Below are positions 47,072 to 56,968 of a stretch of 64,000 nt of DNA, one piece after another. The DNA lies in NCBI RefSeq assembly GCF_001899645.1, contig NZ_MKVV01000058.1, positions 1-64,000 on the forward strand, written 5' to 3'. A program made the position numbers and the translations under genes. The notes below the pieces were generated by a model. The model was not told the origin of the DNA. It ran no database searches and worked only from the letters and a program-made list of their open reading frames with translations. Every line of letters starts with the position of its first letter. Positions within the stretch are counted from its first letter, which is position 1. This stretch comes from Pseudonocardia sp. 73-21. Its GTDB lineage: Bacteria; Actinomycetota; Actinomycetes; Mycobacteriales; Pseudonocardiaceae.

Positions 47072-50000
47072 TTACGCGCGGGGTGGGAGGGCGGGCCGGC
47101 GCCGGCTGGGGCGGGTGGCCACGTCGGGGGGTGTCGCTGCCGGGCGTGCCTCCAGGGCCTCCAGGGCCATGTCCACCGCGCGTTCGAGCTGGGGGTCGCG
47201 GCCGGCGGCCCAGTCCTCCGGCGTGACCACCACCTCGACGTCCGGGTCGACGCCGTGGTTCTCGACGTCCCACGCCACGTCGTCGAACCAGAACGCGTAG
47301 CGGGGCTGGGTGACCCGCGTGCCGTCGACGAGGCCGTAGCGGCTGTCGATACCGATCACCCCACCCCACGTCCGCGTGCCCACCACCGGCGCCAGGCCCA
47401 GACGCTTGATCGCGGCGGTGACGATGTCGCCGTCGGAGCCGGAGAACTCGTCCGCGAGCGCCACGATGGGGCCGCGCGGCGCGTCCTCGGGGTAGGTGAC
47501 GGGCTGCTTGTGGCGCACCACGTCCCAGCCGATCACCTTGCGCGCCAGCTTCTCCACCACCAGCTGCGACGTGTGGCCGCCGCCGTTGCCGCGGACGTCG
47601 AGCACCAGCCCCTCGCGGGCCGTCTCGCGGGAGAGGTCGCGGTGCAGCTGCGCCCAGCCCGGCGCCATCATGTCCGGCACGTGCAGGTAGCCCAGCCGCC
47701 CGTCCGAACGCTCGGCGACGAACGCGCGACGGTTCGCCACCCAGTCCTGGTAGCGCAGCGCCCCCTCCGACCGCAGCGGCCGGACCACGACGCGCCGTAC
47801 CTCCTCCTCCCGGCGGACGGTCAGCTCCACCAGGTCGTCCCCGCGGGAGACGAGCAGCGGGGCGGGGCCGAGCACCGGGTCCACCGGCTGCCCGGCCACC
47901 TCGAGGATCACGTCACCGGCCCGGACGTCCACGCCGGGGCTCGACAGCGGGCTGCGCGCCGCGGGGGCCGAGCTCTCGGGCGGCAGCACGCGGTCGACGC
48001 GCCACCCGTCCGACGCCGGGGAGAGGTCGGCGCCGAGCAGGCCGGGCCGCCCGTCGCGGCCGCCCCCACCCCAGGCCGTGACGTACGCATGCGACGTGCC
48101 GAGCTCGCCGTGCAGCTCCCACAGCAGGTCCACGAGGTCGTCGTGGCTGCCGACGGCGTCGACGAGGGGTCGGTAGCGGGCGGTCTCGGCGGCCCAGTCG
48201 ACGCCGGCCATGTCCTCGACCCAGAAGTGGTCGCGCTGCAACCGGGACACCTCGTCGAACATCTGCCGCCACTCCGCGGCCGGGTCGACCGTGACGACGA
48301 TGCGGTGGGTGTCGATCTCGTACTCGTCGGCATCCGAGTCGGAGGGCGTCGACGAGCCCGACCGGTCGGTCCGCAGCACCCGCACCGTGTGGCCGTCCCG
48401 GACGACGAGCCGCGTCCCGTCCCCGCTGACGGAGAACCCGGACGACGGGTCGGCGATCACGTCGAGCTTGCGGCGGATCAGGTCGAAGCGCTCCAGCACG
48501 GGCCGCTCGGCCTTCTCGTCGGTGCCGGCGCGGCCGTCGCCGAGCATCCCGTTGACCGGCAGCCGGTGCCAGAGCAGGCAGTCCTTCGCCGCGGTCATCC
48601 GGCTGTAGCGGCCCTCGACCACCGGGATCGGCACCACCCGCGCGGCCAGCCCCTCGATGTCGACCACCACCTCGGGCGGGTCGTCGTCCCGCGCCTTCTT
48701 CTTCTCGTCCTCGGTCGGCTCCTCCTCGGCGGGCGGGTCCTCGGGCCCCTCGTCGGACGCCGAGACGGGCCGCCCGTCCGGGCTCGCCCCGAACGGTGAC
48801 GGCGTGCGCGCCGCCAGCGGCACGAGGAACGGGCGCCAGGAGGCGGGGAAGGTGAGGTCGAAGGAGTGCTGGTCGTAGATCGGGTCGAAGCTGCGGCGCG
48901 ACAGGAACGCGAGGTACTTCCCGTCGGAGGTGAACACGGGATCGGCGTCGGTGAAGCGCGGCTCGGTGACGGCCACGAGCGTGTCGTCGGCCAGCCGGGC
49001 GATCATCACCCGCGTCAGCCCGGCCTCCACCGGCTCGCAGTAGGCGAGCCACGCACTGTCCGGGGACCACGCCAGCCCCTCGATCTCGCCGTCCGTGCCG
49101 CGCGCGAGCTCGCGCAGCTCCCCGTCGGGTTCCGACGTGTCCAGCACGAGCAGGCGGCCGTCGTGGGTGGTCAGCGCGACCGCGTTGCCGTCGGGCGAGG
49201 ACACCAGCGACAGCACGCGGCCCAGCTCGTCGGCGCCGACGCGCCGCGGAGCCCCGGTCCGCGGGTCGAGCGGTGCGACGCACACCGCGTCCTCGCCGAG
49301 CGCGTCGTCGACCCACACGGCGCGGGTGTCGTCCAGCGGCCGCGCCAGCCGGGCCCGCACCCCCGGCTCGGCCAGCAGCGTGCGCGCGGGCCCGTCGCGG
49401 TGGGTCAACCGGTGCACCGTGCCGCGGACGACGGTGACGCTCGTGCGGCCCGTCCTGTCCGGACGCGCGGACGTCAGCCACTCCGACGCGTGCACGCGGT
49501 AGGGCTCGCGGGCGGTGCGGGGCCCACCCAGCTGCACGTCGAGCCGGCGCGGCGCGGCGTCGAGCGAGTCGAGGACCCACAGCTCCCCCGCCGACTCGTA
49601 GACCACCCGCTCGCCGTCGGTGCTCGCGTGCCGCACGTAGAACGCGGGCGCGGCGTCGCCGCCGTGGTCGGTGTGGCGCCGCAGACCCGTGCCGTCGAGC
49701 CCGACGGAGTAGAGGTTGCCCCAGCCCTCGTGGTCGGACAGGAACGCGATGCGCCCGCCCACCAGCATCGGCGAGTCGAGGTTGCCGTCGAGGTCGGGGA
49801 GCAGCCGCACGAACTCGCCCGAGCCGTTCCACCAGAGCTTGCCCGCGGTGCCACCGCGGTAACGCTTCCACCACGCCATCTCGCGCGACATGGTGGTGGA
49901 CTGCAGCACGGAACCGCCGTCGCCGAGCGCGAGGTCCGACACCGGGCCCAGCTCCAACCGCCGCGGCGTGCCCTCCCCCAACGCATAGGCCCAGCTGCGC

Positions 50001-50335
50001 CGCGCCGACGCCTGCCCCACCGCGCTGACCGCGAGCACCTCCCCGTCGGAGGTCCAGCCGGCGGTGCGGGTGAGCCCGTCGCCCCAGTACGACAGCCGCC
50101 GCGCACCCCCGCCGTCGAGATCGGTGACGAACACCTCCGGCGCCCCCTCCCGCCAGGACGTCCAGGCCACGCGCGTGCCGTCGGGGGACAGCCGCGGGCG
50201 CGCCACCGGCACGTCGTCGGCGGTGAGGCGGTAGGCGCGGCCACCGGCCAGCGGCGCGGTCCACACGTCGTCCTCGGCGACGAGGACCAGGGTGTCGCCG
50301 TGCAGGTGCGGGAAGCGGAGATAGCTGCGGGGCAT
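47072..50335 (-). CDS. Tricorn protease homologue
   Basis: 1087 residues from ATG 50335. The N-terminal half is a beta-propeller with WD-like repeats (LSPDGTRVAWTSWREGAPEVFVTDLDGG in part, then SPDGNAVALTTHDGRLLVLD). An acidic Pro/Glu stretch (EEGPEDPPAEEEPTEDEKKK-like) separates the second half. A PDZ domain (VDVRAGDVILEVAGQPVDPV) precedes the S41 protease domain with LVLDVRGNGGGHTSQLVVEKLARK and ALADEFSGSDGDIVTAAIKRLGL, where the Ser of SGSDG is the nucleophile. It degrades peptides from the proteasome in the cytoplasm. TACGGT ends 8 nt before the ATG. Confidence 0.92.
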   Translation of the reverse strand: MPRSYLRFPHLHGDTLVLVAEDDVWTAPLAGGRAYRLTADDVPVARPRLSPDGTRVAWTSWREGAPEVFVTDLDGGGARRLSYWGDGLTRTAGWTSDGEVLAVSAVGQASARRSWAYALGEGTPRRLELGPVSDLALGDGGSVLQSTTMSREMAWWKRYRGGTAGKLWWNGSGEFVRLLPDLDGNLDSPMLVGGRIAFLSDHEGWGNLYSVGLDGTGLRRHTDHGGDAAPAFYVRHASTDGERVVYESAGELWVLDSLDAAPRRLDVQLGGPRTAREPYRVHASEWLTSARPDRTGRTSVTVVRGTVHRLTHRDGPARTLLAEPGVRARLARPLDDTRAVWVDDALGEDAVCVAPLDPRTGAPRRVGADELGRVLSLVSSPDGNAVALTTHDGRLLVLDTSEPDGELRELARGTDGEIEGLAWSPDSAWLAYCEPVEAGLTRVMIARLADDTLVAVTEPRFTDADPVFTSDGKYLAFLSRRSFDPIYDQHSFDLTFPASWRPFLVPLAARTPSPFGASPDGRPVSASDEGPEDPPAEEEPTEDEKKKARDDDPPEVVVDIEGLAARVVPIPVVEGRYSRMTAAKDCLLWHRLPVNGMLGDGRAGTDEKAERPVLERFDLIRRKLDVIADPSSGFSVSGDGTRLVVRDGHTVRVLRTDRSGSSTPSDSDADEYEIDTHRIVVTVDPAAEWRQMFDEVSRLQRDHFWVEDMAGVDWAAETARYRPLVDAVGSHDDLVDLLWELHGELGTSHAYVTAWGGGGRDGRPGLLGADLSPASDGWRVDRVLPPESSAPAARSPLSSPGVDVRAGDVILEVAGQPVDPVLGPAPLLVSRGDDLVELTVRREEEVRRVVVRPLRSEGALRYQDWVANRRAFVAERSDGRLGYLHVPDMMAPGWAQLHRDLSRETAREGLVLDVRGNGGGHTSQLVVEKLARKVIGWDVVRHKQPVTYPEDAPRGPIVALADEFSGSDGDIVTAAIKRLGLAPVVGTRTWGGVIGIDSRYGLVDGTRVTQPRYAFWFDDVAWDVENHGVDPDVEVVVTPEDWAAGRDPQLERAVDMALEALEARPAATPPDVATRPSRRRPALPPRA

Positions 50336-50403
50336 GAGGAGTGACCGTAGGCGATCGGGAGCCGCACACGGCACTCTCACGGCGGCGCCAGCAGGATGTG
50401 CCC

Positions 50404-51633
50404 ATGACGTCGCAAACGCCGCGAATCGCCGGACTGCTGGCCGCCGTGGGACTGGTCCTCTCCGGCTGTTCCGCGGAGCCGACGTCGGTGGAGGCGGGCG
50501 GCGCCGGCAACGCTCCGGCCGCCACCGTGTCCACTCCGACGCGGACCGGCACACCGGACCTGGAGGTCGACGTCGTCGCGTCCGGCCTGGCGGACGTGTG
50601 GGACATGGGCTTCCTGCCCGACGGACGGGTGCTGATCAGCGAGCGCAGCGGCCGGCTGTCGCTGTTGTCGGGCACCGGGCCGGGGGCCGCGGTCACGCCG
50701 GTGCGCGCCGAGCTGGGCGACGTCTACGCGCGCGGCGAGGGCGGCCTCATGGGCCTCGCGCTCCACCCCGACTTCGCGCAGTCCCGGAAGTTCGTCACCT
50801 GCTCCACCCACGCCGAGGCCGGCACCCCCACCGACATCCGCCTGGTCACCTGGACGCTCTCGGCCGACGGCACGTCCGCCACCCGCGTGAAGGACCCGCT
50901 GCTGGGCGGCCTGCCGATCAACCCCTCGGGCCGCCACTCCGGCTGCCGTCCGACGTTCGCGGCCGACGGTGCGCTGCTGGTGGGCACCGGCGACACCGCC
51001 CGCGGCACGCTCCCGCAGGACCTCACGTCGTTGGGCGGCAAGGTGCTGCGCCTCGACGCCGCCACCGGTGGCCCCGCTCCCGGCAACCCCTACGCCGACG
51101 CCGCGAACCCGGCCCAGCGCCTCGTCCACGACTACGGCCACCGCAACGTGCAGGGCGTCGCGGTGCAGCCGGGCACCGGCAAGGCGTACTCCGCCGAGCA
51201 CGGTCCGAGCACCGACGACGAGGTGAACCTGCTCAGGCCGGGCGCGAACTACGGCTGGGACCCCGGCCAGGGCGGCACCGTCGGCGGTTACGACGAGTCG
51301 GTGCCGATGACCGACCTCACCCGCTTCCCCGACGCCACGAAGGCCGCGTGGAGCTCCGGCAGCCCGGTGGAGGCGGTGTCCGGAGCCGCGTTCCTGTCCG
51401 GGCCGCAGTGGGGTGCGCTCGACGGCGTGCTGGCCGTCGGGGCGCTGCGCGGTCAGAAACTGATGCTGATGACGCTCGGCGCGGACGGCGCGGTGGCGAG
51501 CGTGTCGGTCCCCCAGCCGCTGGACGGCACGTTCGGGCGGCTGCGCGCGGTGCGCCTGGCCCCGGACGGCACGCTGTTCGTCTCGACGTCGAACGGGACC
51601 GACGACAAGATCCTGCGGGTCAGCCCCGCTTAG
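50404..51633 (+). CDS. PQQ-type glucose/sorbosone dehydrogenase lipoprotein
   Basis: 409 residues from ATG 50404 (weak GCAGG upstream); the frame is open to 50341. The lipobox is LVLSGCSAE near residue 21. A six-bladed propeller follows: LADVWDMGFLPDGRVLISERSGRL, GLMGLALHPDF, SGCRPTFAADGALLVGTGD, HDYGHRNVQGVAVQPGTGKAYSAEHGP, NYGWDPGQGG and LFVSTSNGTDDKILRV. These are typical of soluble PQQ aldose dehydrogenases. Divergent from the tricorn gene. Cofactor use is inferred. Confidence 0.9.
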   Translation: MTSQTPRIAGLLAAVGLVLSGCSAEPTSVEAGGAGNAPAATVSTPTRTGTPDLEVDVVASGLADVWDMGFLPDGRVLISERSGRLSLLSGTGPGAAVTPVRAELGDVYARGEGGLMGLALHPDFAQSRKFVTCSTHAEAGTPTDIRLVTWTLSADGTSATRVKDPLLGGLPINPSGRHSGCRPTFAADGALLVGTGDTARGTLPQDLTSLGGKVLRLDAATGGPAPGNPYADAANPAQRLVHDYGHRNVQGVAVQPGTGKAYSAEHGPSTDDEVNLLRPGANYGWDPGQGGTVGGYDESVPMTDLTRFPDATKAAWSSGSPVEAVSGAAFLSGPQWGALDGVLAVGALRGQKLMLMTLGADGAVASVSVPQPLDGTFGRLRAVRLAPDGTLFVSTSNGTDDKILRVSPA

Positions 51634-51683
51634 GGCGGACGCGGCGGTCAGCGCGACGACCCGGTCCTCGTCGTTCGTCAGGG

Positions 51684-51956
51684 TCAAGCCCGACCGAAGC
51701 GCGCGATCGACCGCTCCTTGGCCTTCGCCGCCTCCACCTCGCGGTTCTTCGGGGGCGCGGTGGTCACGAGCGACTCGACCAGCTCACGGGTGGCCAGCTC
51801 GACGGCCTCGACGGCCCGCGCGAACACCTCCGCGTTGGCCTGCGACGGCGTCGCCGCCCCGCTGATCTTCCGCACGTACTGCAACGCGGCGCCGTGCACC
51901 TCGTCGCGGGTGGCGGGGGGCTCGAAGTTGGACAGGGTCCGAATGTTGCGGCACAC
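51684..51956 (-). CDS. DUF2277 family protein
   Basis: 90 residues from GTG 51956. CRNIRTLSNFEPPATRDEV is the hallmark N-terminus, AALQYVRKISGAATPSQANAEVF the middle, and SLVTTAPPKNREVEAAKAKERSIARFG the end. TACCGT ends 7 nt before the GTG, giving a possible leaderless start. Role unknown but strongly conserved in actinobacteria. Confidence 0.9.
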   Translation of the reverse strand: MCRNIRTLSNFEPPATRDEVHGAALQYVRKISGAATPSQANAEVFARAVEAVELATRELVESLVTTAPPKNREVEAAKAKERSIARFGRA

Positions 51957-52030
51957 CCTTGCCACGGTAGCCAGCCCCGTCGAGCGTGTCAGGAGCGTCG
52001 TCCGAACCGCACCGACGACACGCTCGACGG

Positions 52031-52702
52031 TCAGTCGATGGGATCCAGGCCCGTCAGGGGCGCGACCCCGAGCACGAGTTTCGCGACGTGGAACGCCTCC
52101 GCGTAGCGGGCGTGGCACTGCACCCCGCGGATCCGGGCGAGCCCGCCGAACGCCTCGGCGTCGAACCAGCTGCGGTCGCGCTGCGAGCCGTAGTGCTCGT
52201 GCAGCTTGGTGATCTTCTCGCGCAGCACCGGCTCGGCCAGCGGCAGGAACACCGATGGCTGGCAGAGGTCGCCCTCCCACTTGAGGATCTCGTAACCCAG
52301 CGTCAGGTGGTCGCGGAACACCGTCGGCACCAGCGAGGCCAGCGTGCGGTGGTCCTGGTGGGCGTCGTGCGGCGACGGGGCGAAGATCAGGTCCGGCTCG
52401 CCCAGGCTGCGCAGCTCCTCCAACGCGCCCTTGGCCCGCTCCCACCGGGTGGGCACGCGGCCGTCGGGCAGGTCGAGCACCGCCATCTCCAGGCGCGCCC
52501 CGGGGCAGAACGCGGCCAGCGCGGCCCGTTCCTCCTCCTCGCGCAGCGATCCGCCGCCCGTCAGCACCAGCGCGGAGACCGTGACGCCGGGGTAGGCCCG
52601 GCACAGCTCCAGCAGGGTCCCCCCGGCGCCGATCGTGATGTCGTCGCAGTGGGAGCCCAGCAGCAGGATCCGGTCGAGCCGCTCCGGCAACAGGCTCAAC
52701 AT
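52031..52702 (-). CDS. PIG-L (LmbE-like) deacetylase
   Basis: 223 residues. LLGSHCDDITIGAGGTLLEL is the first metal motif; the usual His-Pro-Asp-Asp-Glu is His-Cys-Asp-Asp-Ile here, as in a sugar-modifying subgroup. FAPSPHDAHQDHRTLASL gives the second His cluster. It probably removes acetyl groups from N-acetylated sugars. It lies close to the DUF2277 gene but reads as a separate unit; substrate unknown. Confidence 0.87.
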   Translation of the reverse strand: MLSLLPERLDRILLLGSHCDDITIGAGGTLLELCRAYPGVTVSALVLTGGGSLREEEERAALAAFCPGARLEMAVLDLPDGRVPTRWERAKGALEELRSLGEPDLIFAPSPHDAHQDHRTLASLVPTVFRDHLTLGYEILKWEGDLCQPSVFLPLAEPVLREKITKLHEHYGSQRDRSWFDAEAFGGLARIRGVQCHARYAEAFHVAKLVLGVAPLTGLDPID

Positions 52703-52842
52703 GCGCGTACAGCCGAGTCCGTCGTCACCTGGGAAACCCCCGTTCGAGTGCGGAGCGCACGTCGAGATGCTCGCGCACGGGCGTCAGTGTTCCACGGATG
52801 GAGGAACAACCGCCCCTTTACTCGCTCCGACGGGAGCGGATG

Positions 52843-53778
52843 TCACCCTCGGGCGCTCAGCTTCTCCAACCGGCGGGTGGTGGGCCAGCGCACGTCGTAC
52901 GCCCAGCCGAACCGCTCGAAGATCCAGATCAGCCGCGCGGAGATGTCGATCTGCCCGGGCAGCACGCCGTGCCGGGCGCACGTCGGGTCGGCGTGGTGGA
53001 GGTTGTGCCAGGACTCGCCCATCGACAGGACCGCGAGCGGCCAGAAGTTGCGGGAGCGGTCGCGCGACCGGAACGGCCGCCTCCCCACCATGTGGCAGAT
53101 CGAGTTGATCGACCACGTGACGTGGTTGGAGATCGCCAGGCGCACGAGACCGCCCCAGAAGAACCCGGTGACGATCCCGGCCCAGGACCACGTGATGAGG
53201 CCGCCGAGCACGGCGGGCAGCAGCAGGCTGACGGCCACCCACAGCCCGAACAACCGGCTCACCCGCATGACGGCGCGGTCGGCGAGCAGGTCGGGGATGA
53301 ACCGGCGGTGGTTGGTCTCGTCGCGGTCGAAGAACCACGTCATGTGCGCGTGCAGGAAGCCCTTGGCCACCGCGGCGGGCGACGTGCCGTGCAGCCACGG
53401 CGAGTGCGGGTCACCCTCGCGGTCGGAGAAGGCGTGGTGCCGGCGGTGGTCGGCCACCCAGTTCAGCACGTTGCCCTGCACCGCCAGCGATCCGGCGATC
53501 GCCATCGTCACCCGCAGCCACGGGCGCGCCTTGAACGACGCGTGCGTGAAGTGCCGGTGGAAACCGACGGTGATGCCCAGCACGGCCAGTGTGTAGAACA
53601 CCGCCAACAGGCCGAGGTCGTGCCAGCCGACCCCCCATCCCCACGCCAGCGGCACCGCCGCGACCAGCGCCACCATCGGTCCGGCGACGAAGACGTAGAT
53701 CATCGAGTGCTGGAAGGCGGTGCGCCGCCCGTCGATGACGGGCTCGGGACCACCGGCAGCGGCGACGGCAGCGGACAT
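52843..53778 (-). CDS. Acyl-CoA desaturase (delta-9 type)
   Basis: 311 residues from ATG 53778 with GAGGAG upstream; the frame extends to 53832 without support. Three histidine boxes, HRHFTH, HRRHH and HNLHH, bind the diiron centre. Four membrane helices are placed as in stearoyl-CoA desaturases. It introduces a double bond into membrane acyl chains. Divergent from the PBP gene by about 150 bp. Confidence 0.92.
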   Translation of the reverse strand: MSAAVAAAGGPEPVIDGRRTAFQHSMIYVFVAGPMVALVAAVPLAWGWGVGWHDLGLLAVFYTLAVLGITVGFHRHFTHASFKARPWLRVTMAIAGSLAVQGNVLNWVADHRRHHAFSDREGDPHSPWLHGTSPAAVAKGFLHAHMTWFFDRDETNHRRFIPDLLADRAVMRVSRLFGLWVAVSLLLPAVLGGLITWSWAGIVTGFFWGGLVRLAISNHVTWSINSICHMVGRRPFRSRDRSRNFWPLAVLSMGESWHNLHHADPTCARHGVLPGQIDISARLIWIFERFGWAYDVRWPTTRRLEKLSARG

Positions 53779-53929
53779 GGATCTCCTCGGGTCTGGGGAC
53801 CGGTCCCGGCCCCTCCCGAGGCTAGGTGACACACGCGGGTACCCACACCTGTGCCCTCACGAACTTCCGGCGAACCGGCTGAGACGAGGGCAAAACCCCT
53901 GCGTGCCGGCGGGTGCGAGGATGCAGGCG

Positions 53930-55399
53930 ATGAACAACCCGATCCGCCGGGTGGGTGTCTTCGGGATGATCCTGATCCTGGCGCTGCTGGCCAACCTGAC
54001 CTACGTGCAGGTGGTGGAGGCCCCCGACCTGCGCGGCGATCCCCGCAACCCCCGCGTGCTCATCGAGGAGTACTCGACCCCGCGGGGCCGGATCAGTGCC
54101 GACGGCCGGTTGCTCGCCGCGAGCGTCCCCACGTCCGACCGGCTGAAGTTCCTGCGCCAGTACCCGAACGGTGCGGAGTACGCGCCGGTCACGGGCTACT
54201 TCTCCCAGATCTACGGCACGTCCGGCCTCGAGCGCGCCGCCGGGTCCGTCCTCGACGGGTCCGACGACCGGCTGCTGTTCCACCGGCTCACCGACCTCGT
54301 CTCCGGCCGCACCCCCACGCCCGGCAACGTCGTGACCACGATCGACCCGCACATGCAGGACGTCGCCTACCAGGACATGACACGCCAGGGCTACGCCGGT
54401 GCCGTCGTCGCGATCCAGCCGTCCACCGGGGCGATCCTCGCGATGGTGTCCACGCCGTCGTTCGACCCGAACCCGCTGGCGTCCCACGACGCCGCGACCC
54501 AGAAGAAGGCGTGGGCGGCCGACGCCCCCGCCCTCCTCGACCGCGCGATCTCCCAGACCTACCCGCCCGGCTCCACGTTCAAGCTGGTGGACCTCGCCGC
54601 CGCCCTGCAGGACGGCTACACCCCCGACACCCCGGTGACCGCGGAGAACCGCATCACGCTGCCCGGCACGTCGACCACGCTGGAGAACTACGCCGGCGAG
54701 CACTGCGGCCCGGGCGACGGCCCCACCGTCACGCTCGCCGTGGCGCTGGCGCGCTCCTGCAACACCGCGTTCGCGACGGTGGCCGACCAGGTGGGTGCGG
54801 ACAAACTGCGCAGCGCCGCCCGGGCCTTCGGCATCGACGGGCCGGAGCTCGACATCCCGATGCCCGTCACCGGCTCGCACCTGGGCGACCTCGCCGACGC
54901 CGCGTCGCTCGCGCAGTCCGGGATCGGGCAGCGCGACGTGCGCCTCACGCCACTCCAGAACGCCATGATCGTCGCGACCATCGCGAACGGCGGCGTGCGG
55001 ATGGCTCCGCACCTGGTCAAGGAGATCGTCGGGCCGGACCTGTCGGTCATCGACACCACGTCACCCGACGACCTGGGCCGCGCGATCCCCTCCGGCGTGG
55101 CCGCCACGATCAACACCATGATGCAGGGCTCCGAGCAGTTCACCACCGGCCACGGAGCGATCCCCGGAGTCACGATCGCGTCCAAGACCGGCACGGCCGA
55201 GCACGGCGTCGACTCCAAGAACACGCCCCCGCACACCTGGTACAGCGCGTTCGCCCCCGCCGACCGGCCCGACGTGGCCGTGTCGGTGATCGTCGAGGAC
55301 GGCGGGCACCTCGGCGACGCCGCCACCGGCGGGTCCGTGGCCTCCCCCATCGGCCGGGACGTGATCGCCGCCGCGCTGCAGGACGGCGTAACCGGCTGA
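53930..55399 (+). CDS. Class B penicillin-binding protein (PbpA-like transpeptidase)
   Basis: 489 residues from ATG 53930 (an in-frame ATG three codons earlier is possible). A short cytoplasmic start and one helix (VGVFGMILILALLANLTYV) anchor it. The transpeptidase site is Ser215-x-x-Lys in PPGSTFK, Ser276-Cys-Asn in ARSCNTAF and Lys419-Thr-Gly in ASKTGTAE. It cross-links peptidoglycan, as mycobacterial PbpA does at the septum. That gene is in the rodA-pknA operon; here it stands alone beside tRNA-Gln, so it may be a second copy. Confidence 0.92.
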   Translation: MNNPIRRVGVFGMILILALLANLTYVQVVEAPDLRGDPRNPRVLIEEYSTPRGRISADGRLLAASVPTSDRLKFLRQYPNGAEYAPVTGYFSQIYGTSGLERAAGSVLDGSDDRLLFHRLTDLVSGRTPTPGNVVTTIDPHMQDVAYQDMTRQGYAGAVVAIQPSTGAILAMVSTPSFDPNPLASHDAATQKKAWAADAPALLDRAISQTYPPGSTFKLVDLAAALQDGYTPDTPVTAENRITLPGTSTTLENYAGEHCGPGDGPTVTLAVALARSCNTAFATVADQVGADKLRSAARAFGIDGPELDIPMPVTGSHLGDLADAASLAQSGIGQRDVRLTPLQNAMIVATIANGGVRMAPHLVKEIVGPDLSVIDTTSPDDLGRAIPSGVAATINTMMQGSEQFTTGHGAIPGVTIASKTGTAEHGVDSKNTPPHTWYSAFAPADRPDVAVSVIVEDGGHLGDAATGGSVASPIGRDVIAAALQDGVTG

Positions 55400-55435
55400 T
55401 CGCCGATGGCTTCCGCATGTCAAGATGGGGGCCTG

Positions 55436-55506
55436 TCCGCCGTGGTGTAAAGGCAGCACCTCTGATTTTGGTTCAGATGGTTCAGGTTCGAATCCTGGCG
55501 GCGGAG
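55436..55506 (+). tRNA. tRNA-Gln(UUG)
   Basis: A complete cloverleaf: acceptor TCCGCCG/CGGCGGA, D arm with GGTGTAAAGGCAGCACC, anticodon stem CTGAT/GTCAG-like around the loop with TTG, 5-nt variable loop, T arm CAGGTTCGAATCCTG, discriminator G. No encoded CCA. The 3' half is the probable attachment site of the integrative element whose integrase gene ends 70 bp further on. Confidence 0.95.
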
Positions 55507-55510
55507 CACC
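55486..55510. other. Probable left attachment junction of the element
   Basis: The end of the tRNA-Gln T arm and acceptor is where pSAM2-type integrases usually recombine. The tRNA is intact at this junction. The other junction would be a repeat of the tRNA 3' end; none is visible to 64000, so the exact attachment limits are unknown. Confidence 0.4.
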
Positions 55511-55576
55511 TGGTCAGGGCGACACCCCATCGCTCCGACTCCCGCTCTGACAGCTGACGGTGACAGCAACGGCCGC

Positions 55577-56701
55577 TCACGAGAGCTGTTCGTCGAGGTG
55601 GTCCAGCGCGGCGCGCTGGTTCTCCAGGTTCACGTGTCCGTACACGTTCATGGTCATCTCCATCGCACTGTGGCCGACGATCTCCATGACGATCCGCGGG
55701 TGGACACCGAGGGCCAGGAGCAAGCTGACGCAGGTGTGCCGCAGGCCGTGGAGCGGCACGACCCGGAGTCCGTGCTCTGCACACAGGTCGTTCCACAGCT
55801 TGGTGACGGTGCGCGGTTCGAGCGCGGTGCCGTGCCGGTGCCCGAAGACGTAGTTGTCCGGTCGCCAGGGCCGGCCGGGCTCTCCGTGCAGTTCCTGGAC
55901 CCGGCGGTGGTGCTCGGCGAGCGCGTGGAGTGCCCGTGCGGGCAATGGAACGGTGCGGTTGGACCGGCGGGTCTTGGTGCCGAGGACCTGGAGCCGGCCG
56001 TCGATCCGTTGGACGGTCTGGCAGACGCGCAGGGTGCGGCCGGCGAAGTCGACGTGTTCCCAGCGCAGCCCGCACAGCTCGCTCCGACGGAGCCCCAACA
56101 TGACCAGCAGCACCCACAGCGCATGGCGCGGGTCATCGGTCGTGGCGTCGAGGAGCTGGCGGGCCTCCTCCACCGACAGCGGTTCCTTGGGCTTCACGAC
56201 CGGCCGCTCGACCTGGACGAGCTTGGCCACGTTCCGGGTGACCAGCTCCTCGCGGTAGGCGTGCTCCAACGCTGCACGCAGGGTGGCGTGGGCGTACTGG
56301 ATCGTCCGTTGCCCGACGCCATCGGAGCGCAGGCCGTCGACCATGAGCCGGACGTCGCGGACCCCGAGCCGGGTGAGCTTCTTCTTGCCGATCCGGGGCG
56401 CCAGGTGCAGGCGGACGTTGCCCTCGTAGGCGATCCACGTCGTGGCGCGCACGTGCCGCTTGACGTGGGCCAGCCACTCGGCGAGGAAGTCGGCCACGGT
56501 GAGGTTGGCCGGCGCGACGGGGATGTTCTTCTCGGCGCGTTCCACGAGCTCGCGGAGTTTGGTGTTGGCCTCCGCACGCGTCTTGGCGTAGACGGCCTGC
56601 CTGCGGACCCCTCCCCCGACCACGGGGACGTAGGCGGCGGCGACCCAGCGGCCGTCCTTGCGCTGGTAGACGCTCCCCTCGCCGGTCACGTTGCGGCTCA
56701 C
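55577..56701 (-). CDS. int: Tyrosine integrase of the integrative element
   Basis: 374 residues. An N-terminal arm-binding part (GEGSVYQRKDGRWVAAAYV), a SAM-like core-binding part (LTVADFLAEWLAHVKRHVRATTW) and the catalytic domain with Arg205 (GLRRSEL), His318 and Arg321 (LHGLRHT), His344 (VGHSAMEM) and Tyr354 (NVYGHV). All five key residues are present. The GTG start overlaps the stop of the excisionase gene (GTGA), as in int-xis modules. It inserts the element into tRNA-Gln. Confidence 0.95.
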   Translation of the reverse strand: MSRNVTGEGSVYQRKDGRWVAAAYVPVVGGGVRRQAVYAKTRAEANTKLRELVERAEKNIPVAPANLTVADFLAEWLAHVKRHVRATTWIAYEGNVRLHLAPRIGKKKLTRLGVRDVRLMVDGLRSDGVGQRTIQYAHATLRAALEHAYREELVTRNVAKLVQVERPVVKPKEPLSVEEARQLLDATTDDPRHALWVLLVMLGLRRSELCGLRWEHVDFAGRTLRVCQTVQRIDGRLQVLGTKTRRSNRTVPLPARALHALAEHHRRVQELHGEPGRPWRPDNYVFGHRHGTALEPRTVTKLWNDLCAEHGLRVVPLHGLRHTCVSLLLALGVHPRIVMEIVGHSAMEMTMNVYGHVNLENQRAALDHLDEQLS

Positions 56702-56886
56702 GCGGCATCACCCGCGTCCTCGATCATGCGCCGCGCGAAGTCGTGCACCGACTCGACGGGGATGCGACGGAGCTTACCGATCTTGAACGACTGGAGCTGG
56801 CCGGTACGGATCAGGTCGTACACGGTGCAGCGACCGATCCGGAGAGCATCGGCGGCCTCTTCCGGAGTCACCAAGACGCGTTCCAT
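56698..56886 (-). CDS. xis: Excisionase-type helix-turn-helix protein
   Basis: 62 residues. LVTPEEAADALRIGRCTVYDLIRTGQLQSFKIGKLRRIPVESVHDFARR (in part) is a MerR-like/Xis winged helix. Small size, immediate linkage and overlap with int make it the recombination directionality factor. ATG 56886 begins MERVLV. The rep stop is 82 bp upstream of its start. Confidence 0.88.
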   Translation of the reverse strand: MERVLVTPEEAADALRIGRCTVYDLIRTGQLQSFKIGKLRRIPVESVHDFARRMIEDAGDAA

Positions 56887-56968
56887 GTGGAGCCTCCCTG
56901 ATCGTCGGACTGGGCATGCCGCGCCGAGTGGCGTGCGAGATCTGTGCCGTCGAGCAGGTCGAGGTGGA